Assembly: GCA_017935025.1 (NCBI GenBank)
Contig: JAGBIL010000027.1
Location: 1-64,000, forward strand
Direction of reading: 5' to 3'
DNA: 64,000 nucleotides
From: Opitutales bacterium
GTDB taxonomy: Bacteria > Verrucomicrobiota > Verrucomicrobiia > Opitutales > UBA953
The notes under the pieces are model-generated. The model had not been told where the DNA came from. It saw nothing but the letters and a program-made list of their open reading frames with translations, and made no database searches. The position numbers and the translations under genes were made by a program. Shown piece by piece: positions 35,801 through 41,503 of the stretch (positions within the stretch are counted from its first letter, which is position 1; every line of letters starts with the position of its first letter).

Positions 35801-36272
35801 CCCACAAATCACTTCCGACAACTCCCGTGCCGGAGCCGTCTCCGTAGTAACTCGTCCCGTTGATTGTCTTAGCAGAAAACTTAACCCCTGCGGTATCCGT
35901 TGCCGTAAGAACCGTCACATCATACGTAAGAAACGAAATCCCCGAAACGCCGATCGTAACGCCGCTACCGTCGTCAAGATACCCCTTGAGGACATTGTCC
36001 GATACATTCGTTGTATACCCCCAGACATTCGCCGAATTATAGGTCAAAACCAAATCACTCAGCGTCGTTCCCGTGGAATCCTTCAAACCGTTAACGGTTC
36101 CGGAGGCCCCGGTCGTATCGTTCCAATTTCCACCCATAGCCCCCCGGTCAGAGTCGAAATTGATGCTGATCGTTTCACTTGCGCCGTAGGCGGAAGGAGA
36201 AAACGCGACGGGGACGAGAGCGGACGCAGTGAGGGAAGCGGCCGCGAAAAGGAGCGTCGAACGAAGTTTCAT
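29583..36272 (-). CDS. Giant autotransporter adhesin, N-terminal part with signal peptide (frameshifted)
   Basis: 2229 codons open. It starts with signal peptide MKLRSTLLFAAASLTASALV, cleaved near AYGA. Residues about 35-205 look like a separate beta-sandwich module (INFDSDRGAMGGNWND ... FGDLSISSE). The rest is autotransporter repeats such as GAGTLVLSGANTFTG and GTNTYAGGTTVSAGTL. From about residue 2173 (near 29752) the last 50 or so residues turn into Pro/Arg-rich sequence unlike a passenger, which marks the frameshift: TLTFGK should continue as GNDSVTG in the other frame. One extra G in the GGAAAGGAAAT run would join them. Either a mutated gene, switching, or a sequencing error. Confidence 0.82.
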   Translation of the reverse strand: MKLRSTLLFAAASLTASALVPVAFSPSAYGASETISINFDSDRGAMGGNWNDTTGASGTVNGLKDSTGTTLSDLVLTYNSANVWGYTTNVSDNVLKGYLDDGSGVTIGVSGISFLTYDVTVLTATDTAGVKFSAKTINGTSYYGDGSGTGVVGSDLWGASQGTTINGNNSFTVTGLFGDLSISSERSGSARGCIAGLIISYYEGAATNVALSGTAIDWTDSALGGEAWTNSTADAGTYAVFTLTADTSVNVTGTAITTDAITVNGDGAVTLSGNSVSLTGPALIRTESDSASIVINNVLNFSDGGNISGNISFGDNGALSVSGGTLSVDAAPFDNASVAKGAAVNFATAQKGKVELTNFSGAGTLGVTFSSEWDNASGVSFDKTKFTGTVNVLGGNFTLNAMQYNDTLALASGVNMQLERGSSITFSKNLVLSGTTEVHQNNAANLTFGEESTLSGTGIYVRRGSGTLTLKGNVELGGFSLGTNSGTTTFDAGSSLTVSNYMQTAGTANFSGTANIGEYNQSGGTASVTGALAVTGTLAVRGTATMTISENATLTANWVSTVTGGSITQTGGVVTAGAVRLHDLGAGAGDSSYTLSGGILNVTGTTKSNSTSAGVLIGHWGGGKGILNVSDGVLNAADTWAVVSWTSPGDFNISGGEVNVGGICLDGQSSTTSAVVTLSDGRLNVGSGGLRIKADGSAYSGTAKVFNLNGGTLGALDSWGTSDGITLGGNVTIDTQARVVNSTGGSTDGGVGTTVSLGGVLSGTGNITKTGAGTLVLSGANTFTGDITVSAGTLVAGNETALGTRTVSLAAGTTLKNGMASGTVTVGTLITVAGSVLDLGISASSTTAAFASTNTATLAEGTIFDAQSLVEGMQLVSGLETDYDASWLTSDSLRMSGAKINSRGELSFAVQDGVLVLEKYTAGAVYNLTWAGTDTAFTWTSGGSEQPWTNNDGGAVSTFETGDSVTFGDAGTNKAVKISGIVNPAALAFTNTEGNDYTFSKADGAESAAIVGTAGLTKDGTGSVTVDKTVDLSGLSGAVTVNAGTLSLDLGYNIPQATSISLTGGALVLAHDANITLPTAISGAGTFEKAGTGTMILTGNNGSFTGNLVVSGGVLKLGSITALGAGFSGSHAQKVGIFVKTGGTLDLNGMTKDGFYENFTLSGGALVNTGAEIGSGARQINGGITLTADSEVGGTSNFGMISGGYAANTLNLAGYKLTKTGTNAFYLTSTTITAGTIDIQGGEISQVNYASTASEVDFVIGTAGALRMNGMDLSVKSITSSGDAALYMGGATLTLGGDSVLTRILTNGTVSVSDGVTLTLVGSRFDTANFVLGSGSTIKVQSSAGDLANTISGNGALVKETDGVFTLTGTNTYAGGTTVSAGTLKVTKNEALGVASAGVKLAEGATLELAFGGTFSRALEGAGTVAKSGSEDLEFTGAFSGSFNAKEGLLAVNVTNGNYKNLSIASGATFKAVQNLTFETISSATGTLTGVSDSTRVSVSSGAFAGTLSNVSLVKTGNGSLDLADAKFATGGKIVVESGTVENLTLADKGTLQLSGTETSSITLSNLTLGTGTVYIDSLFSNATQATISGTLSVTSGAVVELKIAQLILQETQQLFTFTDETKSAWEAAFGTLSSDGKFNGGTGTLAISGIGTVSGGVFSWGTGDDANTLYFKEDRVPADYVWTNTATPGSWNDANWDGPENPVAFDKGMNAVFNETSVGTDVVVTEGYAKGAQVVVDDEVVAGSVSIDVGADACVGIVDNGGTLSTSKGISIESGALAFFATDSDFYKGNFDIGGAGTLILQQPTVAGSSDLTLYTGFSGAGTILYATTDKTLTLSGDRSNFTGTLEVDAGTVVLGTNGTGTETFGIDVAEGATVSVYGSTAANGTDGWGPYTTSSLTLNRLQGVGTLLVNSPVSIGEKTFFTLNLKDSPFTGTVELNALDLAVGTEANFANVVASDLASTSVVRLTNGSSLNFFNEAATFTTDIEVAATNGAVRVYGSNEGATISGDIFGAGTLTVKDGGKLILSGAVGTADSALGALTLSSGKLDISGEHSSINVSGNVSLSGSAATINTNGTIGGNLVSGAWGIPNPLTLGGNLSVGGDVTFVGTGQAGRTTTVLENAKVSVAGTTSFEDNEALTVGAKATYDSAIIKTSQWGLATTLGAGATLSAGTLTFGKEMIPLPDPRTGMLLVLKSGPQMVRGRLAEPSLLKTSQSVCATVQLLGPLRPI

Positions 36273-36594
36273 AGCTGAATAAAAAAGGGGTTAAAGGGGG
36301 ATTTGGTACAAAGATTCTATTCTGTTGCGGGGATTTTACGCCGTTCCCGTGCAAACGCAAACCTTTTAATAAGCGGGAGCGCAAGAGATTTTCGGGGAAA
36401 GACACCCGAAAAGCGTTAAGCATCAAATATCGGGCATCGGGCAGAGTGCTCTTTGATGAATTAGGAATGAGAAATGAGGAATTAGTTCTTAAAAAAACTT
36501 CTTTTCCTTTTGTTCCTTCCCGGTTAAACAAAAATTTGCGGGAATTTGCAGAAACGGGAAGACTCCCGCCCTTTCGAAGCGGGAGCCTTTTAGC
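36273..36594. other. Gene-free interval upstream of the autotransporter
   Basis: No gene seen. It contains the autotransporter promoter region, a GCATCAAATATCGGGCATC repeat (36416-36446), a GAATTAGGAATGAGAAATGA repeat (36456-36486), and a hairpin CTCCCGC..GCGGGAG (36563-36585) followed on the plus strand by CCTTTT, next to the small peptide gene. Confidence 0.6.
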
Positions 36595-36657
36595 TCATTT
36601 TTTAATTGACTCTAAGAGAAGTAGAATCAGAATGGGGACCAGAATTACAAGTTCCAT
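36595..36657 (-). CDS. 20-residue hydrophobic peptide, Ibs-like type I toxin candidate
   Basis: The frame encodes MELVILVPILILLLLESIKK and a TGA stop. The ATG is preceded by AAAGGA with a six-base gap, the clearest Shine-Dalgarno in this window, where most genes have weak ones. The peptide is one Leu/Ile/Val membrane segment with a short charged end, like the Ibs toxins of E. coli (19 residues, of MMRLVIILIVLLLIS type). A 12-bp hairpin precedes the Shine-Dalgarno on the mRNA. On the opposite strand that hairpin is followed by TTTCCTTTTT, so a plus-strand antisense RNA covering the whole gene would end there, as in ibs/sib loci. No similarity search has been done; chance cannot be excluded. 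Confidence 0.5.
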   Translation of the reverse strand: MELVILVPILILLLLESIKK

Positions 36658-36673
36658 TGGAATTCCTTTCCAG

Positions 36674-36712
36674 AACCGCTGACGGTTGCCGCCGTCAGCG
36701 GTTTCCTTTTTA
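36674..36712 (+). terminator. Plus-strand terminator with no gene before it (possible antisense RNA end)
   Basis: AACCGCTGACGG (36674-36685) and CCGTCAGCGGTT (36692-36703) form a perfect 12-bp stem, followed by TCCTTTTTA. The nearest plus-strand gene upstream ends at 20948, so this terminator has no protein-coding client. It would end an RNA running antisense to the 20-residue peptide gene. Confidence 0.65.
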
Positions 36713-36899
36713 TGTTTCTGCCCTGAGTTCCTCCGAGATCCATCGCGCGGGCATATCCGCAACGAATCAAAATTAAAGCACGCGAAAGTGCTCAAAAATT
36801 CCGAAAAACCGAAACATCGTAGAACGAAACACTTCCGGAAAGAAATATCGCTGCCTCAACACTCGCAACAAAATACTACCGTAAAAGTCGAGTATAACT

Positions 36900-36928
36900 T
36901 TGACAAATTCTTCCGGTTTTCGCATAAA
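36900..36928 (+). promoter_or_regulatory. Sigma-70 promoter of the IdeS-like gene, possibly leaderless
   Basis: TTGACA (36900-36905), a 17-base spacer, then CATAAA (36923-36928). The ATG follows six bases after the -10 box, so transcription would start at or next to the A of the start codon and give a leaderless mRNA. Confidence 0.45.
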
Positions 36929-36934
36929 GCCGCC

Positions 36935-37945
36935 ATGCACTTAATTCCGACCTCGACGATAGCATTTTCTTTGCTCCTTACAAACGCCGTTCCCGCATTC
37001 GCTGCCCCCGTTTTCATCGAAGGCGTTTCCGAATCCGGCGGCTGGTACGACGTAAACAAGAAAACAAAGTGGAACGATTGGCCGAAAGTAAACGCACTCA
37101 CCCCCGGACAACGCCCGTGGCAATGGACAAATCTTCCTTACGACAACGCCATGTGCTGGGCCGCGGCGGGCTCGAACATCCTCCAATGGTGGCAAGACCG
37201 GATCGGAGTTCCCGCGACGGGCGCATCCGTCCCGAACGGACTTGCCGCCACCGCATCCGTCAACGGGCTGCAATATGTTTCCCAGCTCCAAATCTACCAA
37301 ACAATCTGCAGCAACTGGACAGACGGCGGGAGCCACGTCGAACAGGCGTGGAATTGGTGGTTTAACGGCGGAGCGCTCAGCACCGTGAGCTTCCCCGGAA
37401 GCACAACCCTCACCGGAACGACCTCTTCCGGCGGCTATTGGAAAGAACTCGACCGCACCTGCACACAAAACGCAGACGCATCCTACGATACGTCAAAACT
37501 CTGCAAGACCTCCGCCTTCTGGAACGAGCCAAGTAAAGAAGCGGAATTTACGGAGCTGATCAAAAGCTACGTTAACAAAAATTACGGAACGACTCTCAGC
37601 CTTTCCGGAGCCGGCGGGCACGCCATCACCCTTTGGGGCTACGAGGAAACCGCCTCTAACGGACTCGTCCTTTACCTGACCGACTCCGACGACTACAAAC
37701 ACGGTCTTTTCAAACAAGCCGTGAAAATGAACGACGAAGGCTATCTCTGCCTTTCGAGCGTTGACGGAGAAGAAGAACGCTACGCCGCATTCAACTCCGC
37801 AACGGGAACGGGATTATACATTTCGGAAATTCAGGCGCTCACCGTTCCGTTTACTCCCGTCCCCGAGCCGTCCGCATTCGGACTGCTTACGGGAACGCTT
37901 GCTCTCGCCGCCCTCGCCCGCCGGCGGAAAGTTACGCGGTGCTAA
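36935..37945 (+). CDS. IdeS/Mac-family cysteine protease with PEP-CTERM anchor
   Basis: 336 residues from MHLIPTSTIAF, chosen because it opens a signal peptide (cleaved near VPAFA); upstream in-frame sequence is basic and not secretion-like. The mature part matches the IdeS (Mac-1, peptidase C66) layout: GGWYDVNKK, then Cys74 in YDNAMCWAAAGSNILQWW, His229 in GGHAITLWGYE, Asp250 in LYLTDSDD, and a closing ISEIQAL strand. Spacings (Cys-His 155, His-Asp 21) are close to IdeS. IdeS of streptococci cuts IgG hinges; the substrate here is unknown. The C-terminus is a PEP-CTERM signal (VPEPSAFGLLTG, hydrophobic, ARRRK), so the enzyme would be surface-held. Monocistronic, facing the membrane-protein gene. 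Confidence 0.8.
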   Translation: MHLIPTSTIAFSLLLTNAVPAFAAPVFIEGVSESGGWYDVNKKTKWNDWPKVNALTPGQRPWQWTNLPYDNAMCWAAAGSNILQWWQDRIGVPATGASVPNGLAATASVNGLQYVSQLQIYQTICSNWTDGGSHVEQAWNWWFNGGALSTVSFPGSTTLTGTTSSGGYWKELDRTCTQNADASYDTSKLCKTSAFWNEPSKEAEFTELIKSYVNKNYGTTLSLSGAGGHAITLWGYEETASNGLVLYLTDSDDYKHGLFKQAVKMNDEGYLCLSSVDGEEERYAAFNSATGTGLYISEIQALTVPFTPVPEPSAFGLLTGTLALAALARRRKVTRC

Positions 37946-37963
37946 TCCGCAACGGACGGGAAA

Positions 37964-38860
37964 TCACTCAAAGTCCTCGTCGCCGTATTCTTCTTCGTCG
38001 ACGTTGTCAGCCTCCCGCGTTTTCCTGTTTTTCTCCAAATAAACACGGGCAAAGTCCGTGTCCGCAGCAAGCACGACAAAGGCCTGACTCGTGCAATCAA
38101 GGACGAAAAGCGACCCGTCCGCCCTCACGTCCAAAACCTCGACCACCGTTTTCGCCGGAATTTCCATTTTCCCCATAATTTCCTTTCGGTCGCTGTCCCA
38201 AAGAGAAATTGTGCGGGCTCGCGTCAGCATCACCCGACGCGGCCACAGCGTTCGTTTTTTGGCAATCTCCGGAAATTTCGCCAGCGGCAAACGATACGAA
38301 GGACCAACCTCTCCGACGAGGTCGAAAGCGCTTCCCGCCTCGCCGTGGTTCTCGGCAATTTCTTCCGGATCGGGAATTTCTTCGCCTGCGACGGGCTCAT
38401 CGTCCGCAACTTCCGCCGGCTCGGAATCCGCAACAGGCGGCGTTCCCGCCGCACCCCTTGCCGCTTCGTCATAGCGAAAAGAAGAAAGAATGTCCGAAAG
38501 CGTACGATTCGGCGTTCCCGCACTTGCCGCCTGCCCGCTACCGCTCTTTTTTTCCGACAACGCCTCCCCGTGGACAATTTTTTCGACAGGCTCCGCCAAC
38601 CACGACGGAAGCACAAGAAAATACCCCATGAAGACAAAACTGATCAGCGAAACAAAAATCCCGGTAAAACCGTAGCCGCGCGGGACCTTAAAACACCCGC
38701 CGAACGCCAACCCGAGCCCAAGCGCCCAAAACGCCACGCCCGCAATCGGCACCCAGAAAAAAATCAGTCCTAAAAGTGCCGCCGCGAACCCGAAAAGTCC
38801 GAGCATATTGCGGGAATAGGAAACCGGAGCAGAAGCAACATCATCACGAGCATCAACCAT
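37964..38860 (-). CDS. Membrane protein of unknown function
   Basis: 298 residues from MVDARDDVASAPVSYSRN. Two to three hydrophobic segments at about 20-85 (LGLFGFAAALLGLIFFWVP, VAFWALGLGLAFGGCF, GIFVSLISFVFMGYFLVLP) resemble the small DUF4190-type membrane module. A Pro/Glu/Asp-rich linker follows, then a soluble C-terminal domain (about 185-275, SYRLPLAKFPEIAKKR ... KMEIPAKTVVEVLDVRADG, possibly SH3-like), and an acidic tail rich in Glu/Asp. I do not recognise a function. It is divergent from hemC with 87 bases between them. Confidence 0.7.
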   Translation of the reverse strand: MVDARDDVASAPVSYSRNMLGLFGFAAALLGLIFFWVPIAGVAFWALGLGLAFGGCFKVPRGYGFTGIFVSLISFVFMGYFLVLPSWLAEPVEKIVHGEALSEKKSGSGQAASAGTPNRTLSDILSSFRYDEAARGAAGTPPVADSEPAEVADDEPVAGEEIPDPEEIAENHGEAGSAFDLVGEVGPSYRLPLAKFPEIAKKRTLWPRRVMLTRARTISLWDSDRKEIMGKMEIPAKTVVEVLDVRADGSLFVLDCTSQAFVVLAADTDFARVYLEKNRKTREADNVDEEEYGDEDFE

Positions 38861-38947
38861 GCCCGCGAACCTATTCCTTTTCCCCGTTGCGGGCAATTTT
38901 TTTGTTTCGGCAAGACAAAACCTTGATTTTAATCTCCTCGAAAAAAA

Positions 38948-39820
38948 ATGTCGGACCTTAGCCAATCCATCATCATCGGCACACGCGGAAGCCCGCTCGC
39001 ACTCGCGCAAGCGGAGTCGGCAAAAGCCGCCTTGGAAAAATCCGCACCGGGCGTTTCCGTCTCGCTGAAAATTTTTGTCACGCAAGGAGATAAAAAACTC
39101 GCCTGGTCACTCGAAAAAACCGGAGGCAAGGGACTTTTCACTTCCGAACTCGAAGAAGCTCTCATCGCCGGAGAAATCGATGTCGCCGTTCACAGCGGGA
39201 AAGACCTGCCCACCGCACTCGCCGCCGGGACGAACCTCGCCGGGTGCCTCCCGCGCGCCGATGTGAGAGACGTTTTGGTTTTCCGAGAAAATTTGCCCGC
39301 GCCCGCCGCTCCCGCGAAAATCGCCACCGGATCCCCAAGGCGCCGCGCCCAAGCCCGCCGGCTTTTCCCCTCCGCCGAATTCTGCGAACTGCGCGGAAAC
39401 GTCAAAACCCGCCTGCAAAAAATCGCCGACGGCGCTGCCCATGCCACATTTCTCGCCGCTGCCGGGCTCGACCGTCTCGGAATCACCAAATTTCCGGGAC
39501 TGAAATTCCGGCACCTTTCTCTCGAAGAAATGATCCCCGCCGCGTCCCAAGCCGCAATCGCCCTGCAAACGCGTTCCCGCGACGCCGCGTTTTTCGCGCG
39601 CGCCTGCGACGCAGAGACAACGCTCGCCGCAACGATTGAGCGCGCGTTTCTCGCTGCCCTCGGCGAAGGTTGCCACACGGCATTTGCCGTTCATTTCACG
39701 GGAACGAAAATTCTGATTTTCCGCGAGGATATCGGACGCCGCGAGATCGATTTTCCCGTTCCCGCGACGGAAGAAATTCCCGATGCCGTATCCCGTGCAC
39801 TCCGCGAAATTTTTAATTAG
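38948..39820 (+). CDS. hemC: Hydroxymethylbilane synthase (porphobilinogen deaminase)
   Basis: 290 residues. Joins four porphobilinogens into hydroxymethylbilane in haem and tetrapyrrole synthesis. Seen: IIIGTRGSPLALAQAE, KGLFTSELEEAL, catalytic Asp86 in VHSGKDLPT, ATGSPRRRAQ, ELRGNVKTRL, and the cofactor Cys242 in ALGEGCHTAFAV. The usual PAPGQGAI motif reads PAASQAAI. No other hem genes are near. The downstream DUF1015 gene follows after a repeat-like gap of 106 bases. Confidence 0.94.
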   Translation: MSDLSQSIIIGTRGSPLALAQAESAKAALEKSAPGVSVSLKIFVTQGDKKLAWSLEKTGGKGLFTSELEEALIAGEIDVAVHSGKDLPTALAAGTNLAGCLPRADVRDVLVFRENLPAPAAPAKIATGSPRRRAQARRLFPSAEFCELRGNVKTRLQKIADGAAHATFLAAAGLDRLGITKFPGLKFRHLSLEEMIPAASQAAIALQTRSRDAAFFARACDAETTLAATIERAFLAALGEGCHTAFAVHFTGTKILIFREDIGRREIDFPVPATEEIPDAVSRALREIFN

Positions 39821-39926
39821 AGAAAACGAGAAGAACGCCTTCACTCCTCCACTTTTCCACTTCTCTACTCTTAAAAAACTTTGTTGAGTTGAAAAATTGC
39901 GTTCCCGCAGAGAAAATAGCCGCGTT

Positions 39927-41180
39927 ATGGCAAACATTCGTCCTTTCGCCGCGTTGCGGCCCCCGAAAAACCTCGTCGAAAAAGTTTCATCCCTCCCGTA
40001 CGACGTGATGAACCACGCTGAAGCCGCCGAAATGGCGCGCGGAAACGCGCAGTCGTTTCTCCATATTTGCCGCGCGGACATTGATACTTCCGATGCCCAG
40101 ATTCACGATGCCGTCACCTACGAAAAATCGCGTGAAAATCTGGAAAAATTTATCGCCGACGGCACTCTCGTCCGCGACGAAAAACCCTGCTACTACATTT
40201 ACCGCCAAATGATGTGGGGACGCGTCCAAACCGGAATCGTCGCCTGCGCAAGCGTCGACGAATATCTCGACAACACGATCAAAAAACACGAGCTCACGCG
40301 CAAAGAAAAGGAGCTTGATCGTATTCAGCATTTCGATACATGCTCCACGCAAACTGAACCGGTTTTCCTCGCCTACCGCAAACACGACGGCATCGCAACC
40401 GTCATGAGGGAATGGATTAAATTCCACAAGCCCGATTACGATTTTAAAACCGACGACGGTGTTTCGCATATTCTCTGGAAAGTGGACGACGACGCGGCTA
40501 TCGCCGCCATCCGTCAAGGATTTGCCGAAGTTCCCGCGCTTTATATCGCCGACGGGCACCACCGCACCGCTTCTTCTGCCGCCGTTTCCGCACGCCGCCG
40601 CGAAGCCCATCCGGACTTCTCCGGCGACGAGGAATTCAATTTCCTCATGGCGGTCATTTTCTGCGACGAAGATTTGTTCATCATGGATTACAACCGCGTC
40701 GTACGGGATTTGAACGGGTTGAGCGAAGCGGATTTCCTCGCAAAAATTTCAGAAAAATTCGATATCGTTCCCGTAGCGTATTCAGCGAATGGATACGCAC
40801 CGAAAAAGAAACACGAATTCGGTATGTTCCTCGCCGGGAAATGGTATTCCGTTACGGCGAAGGCGGGAACGTTTGACGAGGCACACCCGATCGAGTCGCT
40901 CGACTGCGCGATCCTTCAGGCGAATCTGCTCGCGCCGACGCTCGGCATTACCGACCCGCGCACAGACTCCCGCATTGACTTTGTCGGCGGGATTCGCGGA
41001 ATCGCCGAGCTGGAACGCCGTTGCAAGGAAGACGGGAACGCCGTGGCATTTTCGCTTTATCCCGTGACAATGGCGGATTTGTTCCGCGTTGCCGATGCCG
41101 GAGAAATCATGCCGCCGAAATCTACGTGGTTTGAGCCGAAACTCCGTAGCGGGCTTTTCCTCCACGAAATCGAAAAGTAG
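39927..41180 (+). CDS. DUF1015 family protein
   Basis: 417 residues from MANIRPFAALRPP, the conserved family opening (xxIRPFxALRP, VSSLPYDVMN). Other family blocks: SFLHICRADID, YYIYRQMM, KKHELTRKEKELDRIQHFD, LYIADGHHRTASS and FVGGIRGIAELE. The GHHR element is nearly invariant and is a plausible catalytic site. Family function is not firmly known; in many anaerobes it sits beside serine-biosynthesis genes, but not here. It is the gene before the leader-peptide region of the sulfur operon, on the same strand. Confidence 0.88.
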   Translation: MANIRPFAALRPPKNLVEKVSSLPYDVMNHAEAAEMARGNAQSFLHICRADIDTSDAQIHDAVTYEKSRENLEKFIADGTLVRDEKPCYYIYRQMMWGRVQTGIVACASVDEYLDNTIKKHELTRKEKELDRIQHFDTCSTQTEPVFLAYRKHDGIATVMREWIKFHKPDYDFKTDDGVSHILWKVDDDAAIAAIRQGFAEVPALYIADGHHRTASSAAVSARRREAHPDFSGDEEFNFLMAVIFCDEDLFIMDYNRVVRDLNGLSEADFLAKISEKFDIVPVAYSANGYAPKKKHEFGMFLAGKWYSVTAKAGTFDEAHPIESLDCAILQANLLAPTLGITDPRTDSRIDFVGGIRGIAELERRCKEDGNAVAFSLYPVTMADLFRVADAGEIMPPKSTWFEPKLRSGLFLHEIEK

Positions 41181-41235
41181 ACCGGAAGCTCTCCGCAATC
41201 AATCCGACTAAAAATCGGCATCCAAAAAAAAAATG

Positions 41236-41267
41236 TTGACGCTTTTTAAAATAACTACCATTTTGGT
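41236..41267 (+). promoter_or_regulatory. Candidate promoter and operator of the sulfur operon
   Basis: TTGACG (41236-41241) lies 17 bases before a weak -10-like CATTTT (41259-41264). The -10 is embedded in the perfect inverted repeat ACCATTTTGGT (41257-41267), a possible repressor site. This would start a transcript about 20 bases before the leader ORF. Confidence 0.4.
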
Positions 41268-41290
41268 CGAAGTTTTTTATTTTTTTACGT

Positions 41291-41389
41291 ATGACGAAAA
41301 CAAAACAGTTTTTTGCCGTGAACGCGGGAATGACGATGTCGATGTGTGGAGAAAATCTTCGCGCCTCGGCAATGTTTTGTCGTAAGTAA
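41291..41389 (+). CDS. 32-residue Met/Cys leader peptide of the sulfur operon
   Basis: A short frame starting MTKTKQFFAVNAGMTMSMC and ending FCRK. Met codons at 14, 16 and 18 and a Cys codon at 19 form a run MTMSMC, with another Cys at 30. Immediately downstream of that run, bases 41358-41368 can pair with the 5' arm of the terminator at 41415-41425 (11 contiguous pairs, two G-U). This is the architecture of a ribosome-mediated attenuator sensing Met or Cys tRNA charging. The Shine-Dalgarno is weak, as for most genes here. No similarity has been tested. Confidence 0.55.
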   Translation: MTKTKQFFAVNAGMTMSMCGENLRASAMFCRK

Positions 41390-41411
41390 TCAAATCTCAT
41401 TCATAAGAGAG

Positions 41412-41451
41412 AAACGGGGCGCGGAAAGAAAAATCCGGTCCCGTTTTTTTT
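41412..41451 (+). terminator. Attenuator terminator in the sulfur-operon leader
   Basis: AAACGGGGC(G)CGGA pairs with TCCGGTCCCGTTT, a 13-bp stem with one bulged G, loop AAGAAAAA, then a run of eight T. It lies 22 bases after the leader-peptide stop and 53 bases before the ABC binding-protein gene. Its 5' arm is shared with an alternative pairing to 41358-41368. It could alternatively serve as the end of the DUF1015 transcript. Confidence 0.8.
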
Positions 41452-41503
41452 GTGCCCGAATTTTCACAAAAACCCGAAAAAAACTCAACAAACCCGAAAC
41501 GAT

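Noticed and set aside
41412-41451. Terminator only serving the DUF1015 gene
   Set aside because: It lies over 230 bases beyond that stop, after a promoter-like element and a short frame whose sequence pairs with the terminator arm; an attenuator is the better reading, though this alternative is not excluded.
41181-41503. A known SAM riboswitch before the sulfur operon
   Set aside because: I could not find the conserved SAM-I or SAM-II core helices; the short peptide plus alternative pairings explains the leader better.
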